From NCBI RefSeq assembly GCF_019175285.1, contig NC_056526.1, forward strand, positions 7,876,016-7,940,015: DNA of 64,000 bases. Direction: 5' to 3'. Source of the stretch: Sceloporus undulatus. Its lineage: Eukaryota; Chordata; Lepidosauria; Squamata; Phrynosomatidae. The stretch's first letter is position 1, and the number at the start of each line of letters is the position of its first letter. A model generated the notes under the pieces. That model ran no database searches and was not told where the DNA came from. It saw nothing but the letters and a program-made list of their open reading frames with translations. Positions 24,801 through 39,230 of the stretch are shown here, one piece after another. Position numbers and translations under genes: made by a program.

Positions 24801-27800
24801 TTACACAGCACTGTACAAACAATCTTTTAATTAGACGGTTCCCTGCCCTCAGGCTTACAATCTAAGAAGACATGATACAAAAGGGGAAGGGAGTGGAGGA
24901 TGCAGCCAGATGCCTTCTGGGAAGGGCTCAGTTTCTTTGGGGAGGCCTGATGGGATTGGTCCACCCCTCTCTCCCTCAGAGGCCAGGATGGAACCGGATG
25001 CGTATTTTAACTGATGTTGTTTGTCTGTTAATTGTTGTTGTTCTCCGCTTTGATCCATGGGGAGAGGTGGGTAAGAAATAATAATATTTATTATTTGACA
25101 AGCTTGCTGCATTTCACCCTGTAGGTGCTATTAAGGCATTCCTCAAGGAGCTACATAAAAGACCAATACAAATACATGGCATCACATTGCATAAAACTAT
25201 TATTGTATTTGAACATTGCTTATAGTCTGTATATTCCCAGATTTTTTTGTGCCATGAATTCCAAAACCATTTACTGAGAGTGAAACATTTGAACAGGGTC
25301 TGACATGTTTAAAAATATATTAAGGAGCAGATAGTAGGAAAAATAGTCAGTATTTACAGGCATAAAGGGAAAGGGCATGGCTGAATCCTTCAAAAGATTT
25401 TATAATAGTTTCAGGAGACTAGTTTCCTCATAAAGGCCTCCAGGGACCAAATATTTTAATTTTTAAAATCTGCTCTGCCTCAGTTTTTGTGGGTTTTTCG
25501 GGCAATGTGGCCATGTTCTAGCAGAGTTTCTTTCTGACGTTTCGCCAGCATCTGTGGCTGGCATCTTCATCTCTGAAGATGCCAGACACAGATGCTGGTG
25601 AAACGTCAGAAAGAAACTCTGCTAGAACATGGCCACATAACCCGAAAAACCCACAAAAAGCTATGGATGCCGGCCATGAAAACCTTCGACTTTACACTGC
25701 TCTGCCTCCTTTTTCAGCAGTAGCCTCCCATCAGTAAAGTCCACCTTCTCTACTATTTAGAATCTGAGGTCCATTGTAGAATGTTCTTGTTCCAAGAAGC
25801 AGTTAACAAAGGAAGCACTTGTGGTTCATTATGGTCCAAAACACACTGGAGAAATAATCCAGTCTGAGACTGCTTTAACTGCCCTGGATCAGTATTAGCG
25901 AATCCTGGGAAGAGTAGTTCATTGTGGCACCAAAGCTATCTTAAAGAGATGGTTAAATGTCTCCCAGAACTACAAATCCTTGAATTCCTTACCATTGAGC
26001 CAGGGCAGTTAAAGCAGTCTCAAATTTATTTCTGCAGTGTGTTTTGGACCAGTGTAACAGAAATGGTTCCCTATATGTTTCTTAACACGTCTGGTGTTTT
26101 ACCCACATAAACATTTTGACATTAGCACTATATGACAAATAACATAACTACTGTCGCAAGTGATTAAGTGGTTCATTTGGTCTGTAAATTCAATTATCTT
26201 GTAAATGTACCTGCAAGAGACACAGTGGCAGTATCCTATATGTCTAGTTGCACCTATCAGATTATTTTGTGATATTTGTTTTATCTTTCTTCAATGTACT
26301 TACTCCTCATCAAAATATTCCTAATATGGTTGATTCTTTCAAATGAGATTTTGAGCTTGCACAGGTTGCCTAGGATATACCAATATTTCTTTATAAAATC
26401 CTGTAAACTGTTGGCAGTATGTTTAAAAGCAAGACTGTGTGCTTGGTCTGTAAGATAAGAATGTGTTGCTTGGGATGCTTTGTGCATCCCTCTATCCATA
26501 AGTTGTTCTGTCAATATATAGACTTCACTTCTCAAGTCAACTTCAAAATATATTTTAATCAAAGTATTGCATCTAAAAGACCTGAAATATGAAGTATCAT
26601 TTCATTCTTTATTCTTTGAAATTGCAAAACATTGCCTCCTAAGGTTTGTAGCAAGAAAAGCTATCAAGTATGGCAGTTCCTAAGGAGTTTATAATACAAT
26701 TTCTTTTCATAGAGTAAAGAATGAAATTGAAATGAAATTTTTGTTTCCTTATTTCAGTATGATTTTAACTAAACATTGTAGCTTCAACAATAGAATAATT
26801 ATTCATTTTTGTTTTTCCGAACTTGCCTGGTCAGTAGTTATTTTTATGTCTATGACAGTAGATTTATTTTTCAAAAGCACCAAGCCATGAGGAGACATGG
26901 AGAGGTCTGGGCTGAGAGCCTGCGATATAGAAGACCTGACTTGGATTGCATGGCTGGCTTGAGACGCATCACTCTTAACTGCAACACCCTTATTGGTGAT
27001 CAAGGTGCTACCATTTTAGCTGAAAGCCTAAGGGAAGACTTGTGGCTGAAAGGTAGGTGCTAATTTTACAAGACTCACTTCTGAGTACTGAATGAAAGTG
27101 TCAACATATTTCTCTTTTTCTTGTAACTCCAACATAATCCCTTAAACTTTGTCCAGACAGATACAAACACCTGCATTGAGTGGCTCAATTTGAGATACTT
27201 TTCTGACTACATAGCCCATTAGATTGCACTGTAGGGTTTTAAAGTGAAGGGTATCATTCCATAGTACTCAAACGCCTGGAGTCAGAAGATACATATTCAC
27301 ATGAGGTGGAGCATTGGTTGTGTATAGGTGTCAATCGTTTTTTGTTTAAAAAAATACATAGCACACACAGTTTCTGTGTCTTAAAATACTATTTTGTCTC
27401 TCTTAAAACCTATGTGATGGATGGCTGAAACTTGGGGTCATTACTTGCAACTCTTCAGACAAAATACTGAAAAACACATAACTGGGGGATTAAAAAATTT
27501 AAAAAATTAACAGGTCCAGTCTCTCTCTTTTCCTTTCTCTTGTCTTGTGTCCTTTCATTTTCATAACCTTAATAACAATTGATTGTATTGTAAAGAATAT
27601 GTAGAATATTTTAGTCAAGGGGACCTTGTTTGAAAGCATGAGGAATAAAGACTGTTCACCTTTGTTGTTACTTTACCAGGAGAAATATCTTGAATTAAAA
27701 ATAAAAGGGTCTAGCACAGAGATGCAACAGTAGGAAGTCAGGGGGTTCAGGTTTTGGGTCCAGGACCTTTTGGAAGCTGAACAAACACAAAAAGTGCATA

Positions 27801-30800
27801 AAGGGGAGGGTTCCAAATTTGTAAGTGGCCAGAAGTCACTTTGAAAAATGGATGGTTTGTGATATTAAACAATGCAAGGCAGATCTGACACTGGTTTGAA
27901 AAAGTGAGCTTCCCTTTAAAAAGTGAGTTTCACTCTATTTTGTCCAGGAAAAGGGCAATTAATGAAGGAGGGGTCAAGGGCCATGAAAACATTCTGGCAT
28001 GCAGGCCCAGGTCTAGCAACATGTCAAAGACCAGCTACTTTTATTATGCGTTTAATGTCAGCCCACTTCATCATGTGCATTCTTTGACATGTACAGTCAG
28101 CCCTCTCCTTACGCGGGGGATCCGTTCCGGACCCCTCCACGTAAGGCGAATTCCACCTATGCTTAAGCCCCATTGGAAACAATGGGGCTCGTGCACGGCG
28201 GAGCGTGGGCACCATGGGCGCCTGCGCCCATTCAATTGAATGGGATGCACCGCCCCTTCCGCCCCGTGCGCTTCCCACAGCTTGAGCGCATAAGCTCAAG
28301 TCCATGTAAAGCGCGCCCACGTATGATGCAGGCGCACTGTACTTAAATTATGTTGAGGTTCTGTTATCTCTAAATGCTTCTAGATCATTCCATAATAGTA
28401 ATGTTTAATCTCTTTACTATTTTAGCACTTGATTTGCAGCAGTGTGGAATTACCAGTGAGGGAGCAAAATCGCTCTTGGATGCGTTTGAAACTAACACAA
28501 CACTTGTGGTTCTGGACATCAGGAAAAATCCATTAATAGGTTTGTATATTTCTCTTTTGCTATCCTGAAGTAAAAAAGTGATATGTTAGTTAGAATTTGA
28601 AAAGTATAATGGATTTTATAATCCCCATATTAGTGTTTCCTCAAACCGAAGTAATGGGAAATTTAGAGCACTCTGTACTTTGTTTCTTCTTGAAGGGCAA
28701 GACAAGGGACTGGCCTAAAATAGTACACACTGAGGAAGTTTTCCAGAGGTGTAACTCTCTGCCTACAAGCACACTGATTTTAGAAAAAGCAATAATGTGC
28801 CTTGAAAAAGGGTTGAAGAACCATCAGTGTCCCCAAATGACAATCCATTCCCACATAAGGATCCTTTTATCCTTCCTTCCTGGTGCATTCAGGCCCATAA
28901 TCATTTTTTTTATTCTTTATATATCTCTGCTGTTGACTCCATTGTACCGTTCTATAGAAACAGGAATGAAATAGTAGATATCTGTAAGGAGACAACTGAA
29001 ACAGTTTTCTGTTTTGCAAGAAAGTGACACCTCTTCTGAACACCATACAATAGTCCTAAAGGGGACTGGAGCCAATTTCTCTGCACTGGTTGCTTCTCAG
29101 TGCTAGCTCCAAAGCTACATCTATCTCAGCTTTATTCAGGCCAAAGACCATACCAGCATATATATTGTAATGCTCTTTCAGATGATATCTAAACCTTCAG
29201 AGAGGCATTTCAGCCCTCTAGGGAAGCTACAAACAATGGGAAAACACCAAATGTCACAAGGGTGGCCCCAGGGCCAGAAGCCCTGCTTTAATTCAAATCA
29301 AATGAAACCATAAGCTTGTGTATCTGCCTTCTGATCGGAACCATTTCTCATGATCATTTTCCATGCAATAACAGCACAGAATTCCCGTATTGGTTGGATC
29401 TTTTAGCTGTGTCTCGCCAAGCACTAGTTTTCGCACAGAGTTAGTCCCTGCGTATTGCTCCTATGCAAGAGGGAAAGTAATCCTTCAGTAGTAGGATTAT
29501 TAACTATAGAACTATTTAGGTTAGAACTAACCATAGAAGCAGTAAATGCCTGGTTACACTTCCCTGTGGGAAGGGGAACCAGGCACCTACTGCATCTATG
29601 GTTAGTCCAATCCTAAATAGAGTTCCAGGGTTAATAACTGCAGCCCCTAATCCAACTACTGAATGGCTACTTTAAGAAACAGTAATTCTCTAAGGTTGTG
29701 GTAAGAAAAATATATTTAGGCTCTGTAACTTAGGGCAGTGGTAGATATAGGACTGAGCCACTGAGGCTGTAGATAGGCTAGTTCTGGACCTTAATTTCAA
29801 TCAGCTGATCTTCGATGCTAGAAGGGAGGGAAGAAGAATGGCTGTATGAGTAAAAAACATGGGCTGAATTGTTTTAAAATAACATAAATATCAATCTCTT
29901 TATTCTTTCTTTATAGATCATGCTCTGATGAAAAAACTAATTGAAAGAGTTCTCATGAATGCTGACGGAACTAATTTGGAGGTAAATTCTAGTGGCATTC
30001 TTGAACTTTTTATGTTTGGTATGGATAAAGGCATACTAAGTGTAGAAGTCTGTGCATCTTGAACTAAAATACCTTCTCTCTTCTAGTACCAGTGGCTTCC
30101 ATCCCCAAAAGATATTAAAAATAAACCTAAGAAAAGAACAGTTATCTTGGGAAATGGCAGGAAAGGAAAAGCTACAATTCGTATTGGTAATTATATTCAT
30201 TTTCTCTATGTGAAATGACACACAAATGCATTTATAAGTGTTAATTTATTTTCCATGGTCATAATTTGTTTAGAGGTGAGATTGCTAAAATAGTAAAGTA
30301 GTAAAATCAAATACAAACAAATTCTTAATGGGTTGCTCATTAAGTTTCTCATATTCACTTTTCCTTGATTCAGTGTTTTGGAGGTAACTTATTATACAGT
30401 ACTTCTGCTGTGAGCCAACTTTGTGATGCAAATGATACTGTAATAACAATTTATTCCAAGCAGTTGAAATGTTCATTCAACTTGGCTTGCATTCCTCACT
30501 ATCTTAGTCTGACAGACAAGAGAGGACCAGGTTTCTAACATTCTGAAATGAAAAGAACCAAGTTTTTAACGTTCTGAAATTTTGTCAATTTCACTATTCT
30601 ATTACTAAATACGCCTTGTATTCTAGGATCCCATGTAAGCTCTTGGCTATATCTGAAAACTTATCTTCTCTAACTATCTATCATCCTTTGAACAGTGAAG
30701 ATAAAACTGCTTAGATGTTAACCAGTTGCCCTTCCATCTCCTTAGTACAATCCTGTGTACATTTCCTTGGAAGTAAGTCTCATAGCCTCCAGTGGTGCTT

Positions 30801-33800
30801 ACCCTAGGTAAATGTGCATAGAGGAGCAGCCTCCTGAGAGGTCAGGGCAGGTACTTGCTTTTCTCTCCAATTCCAGACTTTTCAAGCTGATGCAGAAAAG
30901 CAGTGGCTTGTCTTTGACAGAAGGCCATCTTAACTATTGGAGCCTAAGAAAATAGCTGGGGTTTGTTTTAATAGTAAGTAGTAGAAATTGTGCTTAGTTT
31001 GTCTCTTGCCAAAAATGGCCAATGCCAGTCTTCTCTGTCAAAGGGAGCAGTGAAGCAGATGACCTTGGGCTCATTTTGGCAAGGAGATGGTTACAGTGCT
31101 CTGAGGCCATCTAACTTCTGTTGCTGAATTGCCTTATCTTCTTCCTTAACTTGAATTGAGGAGGAAGACAGGAGATTCTTCTATTACCTTGTGGAATCCC
31201 TTGTCCACTAACTACAGGGACAATTGTCACTCCTTCTCCTGCTCCATGTTAGAGAGGAAGATGGTGCCTTCTTGTTCCACTTGTCAAAAGGCAATGAACC
31301 AAGGCAGTGGCAGGAAATGGAAATGTGTACTGATGTGATAGATTGATGTTTGAATTCTGAAAAATCTTGTATTTTTGGACTGTTTTACTACACAATGGGT
31401 ATTTTATCTTGAATTAAACATGACACAAAAGGCTCATTTTCAGACTTGAATTATAATTAAATTTCTTAGGTTAGGGATTGCTTAGGCTAGGGGTTTTGCA
31501 GGTTTCATAAATTAGGAGTTGCTTAGGTTTGAAATCTATTAAGATCCGGGTTTTGCATCAGGAAAAAATTGTACATATATATGAAATAAATAAATAAATA
31601 CATAATGAATGTGAAGTTTTAGGTGGTGTAGAAGAACCTTGACTTAATAACTTGTTATGAGTCAGCCACTGGACTTGTTTTTTTAAAGCATAAGGGTATC
31701 CATATTATCCTCTCACTTAATTTATCTTATTTGGCTATTTTTCCAACTTCTGCTTCAGTAATCTGGAGACACAGAGGTAAGCATACAACATAGTACAGCC
31801 TGTAAATTTTGGGGAAACATATGTGCAGACCTCTGTAGGACCCCAAATACATATTGTCCCATGAAGATACATAGAATTATGTTGTAAGAGTGCTTTGTCA
31901 TGAAGTGGAAAGATACTAAATTCATTGAGGTTTTCTTCCCTGTAAACTTGACTAACATTAAGCTGTGTAAATGCTGCATGAAGCAACATTGTTTTCTTAA
32001 GTAGATTTACTGGGAAGGAGTCCTGGTCACCTTTGTGGGACTTAGCAGTAATAGTTAAGTACACTTAGCTGAGTGTATAGAAGTGGTTTTTAATCTTTGT
32101 TGGGTCATGGATCCCTTTGAGAATGAAAACAATGGACTAGAGAGATACATTAAAACACAATTTTCAAAGGAATGGGAAAAAAAGACAAAAACCAGGGGTT
32201 TCATGGACTCCAAATGTTTCAAGGACCATAGCTTATGAATCTAAAGGAACATTTCTGTTAAGTCTATAATTTTCATAGAGATTTCAGCAAGTGTGCTTTA
32301 TGGCTGATATACAAATTATAGCTATATATCTTCCATGGTTTTGATGTATGATCTATATGATTGGGTACTTCTTAAACTGGTTGGTTCTCTAATTAAAAAA
32401 AAAATCATTCTCCTACTTTACAGTGTGTTTTCGAGCCTAATGAATACAAAAAAGGAATCCCAGTAATTTGATTACTTGGGGAAGTACTTCAACATTTTAT
32501 GAACCTATATGGTCAAAAATAGTCAGGAAGAGCATTATTGATGTTTGTGGCAGTATTTTTTTTCAAGTTACTGTAACCTCATATCTATCAGATGTGGAAC
32601 ATAACAGAATTTGCAGAATTAAAACAGTCTCAGGGTAGATTCAGGAGCACATTGTTCTTAGGTGATTGACATTGGGTTTAATTCTCATACATCTCTGAAT
32701 CTTGAATTTTTTAATTGCTTCTCTGCAATATCTATTGCAATATCTTTCCTCTACTTTTCTTGATGAATACAGGATTTGCTTCCAAAAAATCCTCAAGTCC
32801 TGGTAAGACGACGTCATGTGACCAAGACAGCTATGCTCCAAAGCCATTGCCTCCAGGGGCACGTGGGTTTCTGCCGTGGCGTACTGCTGAACGCGCAAAA
32901 CAACACAGGTAATATATATTAAAGGCAGTGAGAAAATGCACCATGGAGGTACCAAGGATGGTGGTAATGTGTAAGAAGCAAATAGCTAATTCTTTGGTAA
33001 TGCAGGTACAGTCAGTCCATTTTATACACGATTCAAACATCCATGGTTTGAAAATATTTTTAAAAAGTATAAATTTCAAATATCAAACCTTGATTTTCCA
33101 TTTTTTATAAGGGACACCATTTTGCTATGTCATTATATTTAATGGGACTTGAGCATCTGTGGATTTTGTTATACACGGGGGATCTTGGAACCAAACCCCA
33201 GCGTATAACAAGGGTCCACTGTATATCTTTTCACTGAATAATGTAAACTTCTTTGATTGAGTTTTACATATAAATATATATAGTCCTGAAGATTTTTTCT
33301 GTGCAGTCTTACTTATGGGTTGTGTGCACAGCCTAGTTCAGGAAAGGCAACATGAGGTAGGCAATGTAGTGCTTTCTAGATATTATGGATAATCACTTCA
33401 ACAATACTTAACCATAGACATTTTGGCTGGGGCTTTGTGTAGGTTGTAGTGCAAAACATGTACAAGACACCAGGTTGCTGCCTCCCTTTGCTAGGCTGGA
33501 GTTTTGGTAGGAACCTTGTCCTTTAATCAAATTCTTGACAAGTGAATGGCTTTTACTTTTGCATTGCAAATTGGCAAATTGTGTAAGCACTTAAATGCCT
33601 TGCAGCTTTGTAACAAGCATGGCTCATGTATGGGACAGATAGGATTCTTGATATTGCAGTGGCTGTTTTCATAACTCAGGAATCCACTGTGCAGCCAGAT
33701 GCTGCAGAAGTGGATTTGTGACACTAGTTTGTCCTACCAACATAAATAAAAATGTAAGAGACAAGAAAATACATTCTACATATATTATTGTGAACCCAGC

Positions 33801-36800
33801 TTGTTTCTCTTGCCTCACTTTGGGTTGGAGAAGGAGGCTCAGAGTTAGCCTGTGTCTTGATGATTGAATTTCTATCTATGAGTAGGAGAGTATTTCAGAT
33901 AAATGTAGGAAACAAGTAAAGCAGAGGTGGTAAATGGAACTACAAACCACTTAGTGAATTGCTGCTGTACTTATACTATATTAGGCAGAAGAGACGTGGA
34001 AAAACAAGACTTTAGGCTAGAAAATATTAAGTGGACACATTCAGAGGATGAAATAAGTCTGACATAAAGATATTTGTACACTTAAATCAGACAACTGTCA
34101 CTACAAAGTTTCTTTACCTCAAACATTTAATTTATTTTTAGGGCTTCATCTCGGAAGAAAACCCATGAATTTCCTTTGCAGATCCAGGTAATATGTCTTC
34201 TAGAAAAAAATGGAAAGCAACTGCTAATTTTTGTAACTGAGTTTGTGAAGAGCAATGTCCTCATAATTATTTATAATTATAACGAATTATAATAAATAAT
34301 TATAATTATACATAATTAGAAATATTATTCCTTGAATTTGCCAAGGGAATTTGGCATACATTTTCCCATTCAAGTAACAAATACTTATTCTTGATTTGAG
34401 GAAGAGGTGTACCCTTGCTTCCAAATCCAGGAAAAGATGCTTCGCTGAGCTTTCACCAGTGTTTGAAAACTAGTATATTTATGCCTGACTGCATCTGTTG
34501 TGCCTGCCTTATGTATCCAGGCTGGTATTCCTGTGAAAGTTACTGTGGAAAGTGGTTCTACATCTGAAACTGAGACAGAAGGTGCTATACAAGACGTTAT
34601 GTGTGAAGCTGCTGACAAAGAATCTCCAGACATAATTAACTTGAAACAATGCCATAGGTTACAGGTATGGTTACTTAGATTTTATTAAAGGCAAATGTAG
34701 TGCAGTGATTCTGTAGGGCTAGGTAATGTGATTGTCATTTAATTGTTTACTATTCTAAAGAGTTTCTAAATATATGTCGTCAAAAGGAGTGTGGAAAATT
34801 CAAACAAACCATGAGCTAAACAACTTTTAAAATGAGGACAGATTTGACCAGGAGCTACAGTGGGAAAAATTAGACAATATGTGTTTTTGCCACAAATACT
34901 TGGGTTCTTTGGGAGTGCAGGGAGTGCTAAATTTGGCCATTCTGTGCCTCTTGGGATAGGGGACATGATACAGTTGAGAAAGTATTTCTGTGAAACGTGC
35001 AGCTGTATTTCTCTACAGCAACAATTGCTTTTAAAAACTGAAAATTTCTTAATGTTTAGTCAAAAATGCTTCTGAATCAACCGAGTTGCTTTTTAGATTG
35101 TTGATACCTAGCCCTGTATTGTCCAGCTTTGATAGTTGGTACTCCTGATGTTGGGCAGAGATCTTCTGCAGCTTTGATCTTTAAGATGTTTTCAAATTGT
35201 GAGTGCCTCCTACTGAAAGCAGGACTCTGCATACATAGCATATGATTTCTGCCACTAAGCTTTGCCTGTTATCTTAGAGAAAATGGTGTGCCTGATGTCT
35301 CATTCTGTTTGTTAGTTGAGATTGGCTCCTGGAACTTTTGGCAGTAAATGACTAGCCTCAGTGCTGATTTCTATTGGAGGTTTAGTGAACACTTTTGATT
35401 AAACATTACCTTCTCCCAAATTGTGGGCCATTCTCAGACATTATGTTATTGTGCTTTTATTGTTTTGCTATCTTTTGGTGCTGGTTTATAGTACTTTGGG
35501 AATTGTGCAGAGGGGAAGTGATGCAGAAGTGACAGCAACAGCAATATGCTAGTTTATGTTTTGGGTTTTTTTCCTTTTGATTTTAAAACTTCTGATGGAA
35601 GAACAAAGAGTACCTAGTAAATTTTGAAAATTCTAAGTCTGATTTGAGTACGGTGGCCATAGAAGGAAATTAGCAGTTGCTTCAACAGACCACTTTTTAT
35701 TTCTGTTAGATGGATTATGAAGAGTGTCAGTTAAGATTAAAAGAAGAACGAAAAGCAAGAGTAACTGCTGAGGAACGGATAATGGAGGTAGCACACAATT
35801 TCTTCTGTTGTATTTCATCTTCTTTTTAAAAGAATACACTATGGTTCTGTTATAATCATTTAACCAAAGTTCCATTTTATATATCATTTCAGCCTTTTTT
35901 TCATATAGGCAGAATCTGGATTTTCTAAAATGCTAGGTTCTAAGGGCTTTCCAAATTGTCTATTTAGAGCTGCGATAGACAGCAATTTGTCAGCTATAAA
36001 GCACTAAAGAGCAAAGATGCCAATGTATAGTAAGATGCAGGGCTCCCCCCCCCCCCCCGTCTCAGGGGCTTTGAAATCCACTCAATAATATAACCTTCTA
36101 TTTAAATAAATATTTAATTTGGGTAAAACAGAGAGGTTAGTTTATTCTGTATTCAGAGTCTTATATGAAGGCTGCTTGTGACATCTGTGTGGCTTATGTG
36201 CCTCCTGAGTTGTGTGGTGCCCATACTGCAGTATATTGTTATCAAAAACATGCTCTCAATATACGCTAGACATCTACTTCTCTTTGCCAAGCAGAAAACC
36301 CAGAGTCCAAATTTGGTTCCTATACCCCAGCTCTTCTACATTATATCTTTCAGATTTAGATTGTGAAGTTCAGAATAAATGCCCCTCTGTGCCTTTAAAA
36401 GACTTCTGCATCAAAATCCTGAATACATTAGTTTAGACATTATAAATCATGAATATACTGGCATAATTACATTTTCATGTATTGTTCTGTTTTTATTTTA
36501 CTTAATTTTTGTTTTAAATATAACTTGAAGAGAACCTTTATTTTCCAGAGAACTGATAAGTTTGCAGAGATAAATGGAAATATCATAAGCTCTTGTAATG
36601 CCCCAGTCACATTTTTGATAAGTTGTATAATTTGGTTATCATAGTGTCGAGACATGGCAACTTTTCTCTTACTGCAGTGATCGGTAATATAAGGCCATTT
36701 TAGCTGTTTTTCATTTTCCCAAGAATTTTCCTGAAAACTACAGATGTACTGATCAACTCAGGAGATAAATATGGCACATGGGCTTCATTTGCAGCTCTTC

Positions 36801-39169
36801 ACTCATAGAACCTAAATGTTGCAATTGTCTAAATTGTGCTTATTGTGCTTTTTATGTAGGACACTGGGAAGGGGCAAAGCATATTGCAAAGCCAAAATGT
36901 TAGATACATAAAATGCTGGAAGTTTCTTCCTGCTACCAGGGGTTTAAGAAGAGACATTTTCAATTAAAGGAAGCTTGTTTCATGATTTCTTGTAGCTGGA
37001 ACTGGAAAATACCCGTTTAAGAAATTTGAATTATTCCCTGTCAGAGGTTCTCCATGCGCAGTCAGTAGCCAGCACAATTTTGGAAGATGAAGGAGTTTTG
37101 GGGAGCATTGAGAGCTCATTCCAGAAATTTCATGCATTTTTAGATCTTCTTAAAGATGCTGGGTAAGACAACACAGTTTATCTTTTTGGTTCTTCTTTCT
37201 GCAGTTAGCTGTGGTTACAGTTTGTTGGCATAATATAAATTAGAATCATAGAGTTGGAAGAGACCGCAAGGGCCATCCAGTCCACCCCCTGCCATGCAGG
37301 AACTCTCAATCAAAGCATCCCCGACAGATGTCCATCCAGCTTCTGCTTAAAGACCTCTAAAGAAGGAGACTCCACTACACTCCGAAGCAATGTCTTCCAC
37401 TGTCAAAAATCTCTTACTGTCAGGAAGTTCCTCCTAACGTTGCGGTGGAATCTCTTTTCCTATAGCTTGCATCCATTGCTCCATTGTTCTAGTCTCTGGA
37501 GCAGCAGAAAACAAGCTTGCTTCCTCCTCAATATGATATCCCTTCAAATACTTAAACAGGGCTATCATATGACATCTTAACCTTCTCTTCTCCAAGCTAA
37601 ATATACTCAGCTCCCTAAGTTGCTCCTCAGAGAGCATGGATTCCAGACCCTTCACCATTTTGGTTGCCAAAATTTGAACATGCTCCAGCTTGTCAACATA
37701 TAGAGCTGGTGGTTAAATTTCTTCATATAAAGAATACATTATGCTTTAATTTTTATTTACTTTTTGCTTTGAGAACACTTCTGCTAGAGCACTTCATATG
37801 CTGTGAACAGCACCTTCTTTTAGATGCTTGTGGCTTCTTATATCTTACAGACTTGGACAGCTTGCAGCAATGGCTGGTATAGACCAATCAGATTTTGGCT
37901 TATTACACCATCCCCAAATGACTTCTACTTTAGCCAAACCCACCATAACACCGAGGGAGAAGTCATTTGAAGAAGAAAGACAAGAACACATGCAGAATTT
38001 TAAAGTAAGTTTGTGATCTGTGATAAATACAGCCTGATAAACGAAATGGTTTCTGTTTGTTTTTCTGTTTCCTCCTGCAAGCCTTTCCTCATGGTTTCTC
38101 TTTCCCCTTAAGCATCCTTGTAAGTACTCTTGAGACATTACTGTCCTATACACTTAATACTGTGCTAGGTGCTGGCAAAACCTTTGCTCCTTTAACAGCT
38201 TGTTGCATTCTGTGCTGGGCAAGAACTAAGGTTTGAGTGCTCCATCTCTCTTCTGCCAGCCTGCATTTGACTGCATCCATTTGCTTGTCATCTATGTTGT
38301 CTATGTCATCTGTGGGTAGCAGCTGATTGCTTGCATACAAAACTACTTTTCTATGTTCTATGGCCATAAGCTGTGCTTCACACACTTCCCATACATTGAT
38401 TTCTATTCAGACCTCACAATATGAAACTCTTGTTTTTATAATACCCAAAGAAAACTCATGACTGTAAGGTTTGCAGTAATAGGCCCAATGATCTGATATA
38501 GCACTTTGAAAAAAGAAACCACATTACAGTACCTTGGAAATATGGTAGAAGTTCTTATAGATATTCAAACATATCTATACTTTGTACCAGTTACACTTGA
38601 AATGCTAAGGCTTCTGAACACTTCTAAATAATACTTGATCTTGATTTTACTTAACATAAACATAGGGAGAGAGTCTCATAGCTGAAGGAATAGCCATAAG
38701 GAGAATTATTTACATGTACTATTTGACTTTACAGTACCTTGATTACAAGTTGTTATTCATCCAGAAATTTCACTTGACCAATCAGCCCATTTGATCAATT
38801 AATATAAATGGACTGAGAGGATCTTCTTACAAATAGTGCTAAGCACAGTGTCTACTCTCATCCTGATATTGGGAGAAATTGCTAGTTGTATGTTTTTTAT
38901 GTGTTAGATGAGTTTTTCTTTTCTTTTCCTTTCTCCTGACATAGGGAAAGCCATAAAGAAAAAAGTAGTTAGCTGATTTAGCATGGTTGTTAGGTCATAA
39001 GTAGGCAGCATTGCTAAAGGAGCAGTCACATTATGTTTAATCCGAAACAACAAAAAATCCTGTGGCACCATCCAGATTAACACTGTGATTATAGCATTAG
39101 CATTCACGGACTATAACTATAATGCACCACATCAGATGCTTGAAGTGTTATCCAGAATGTAGAAAGAAA

Positions 39170-39230
<61 letters not shown>

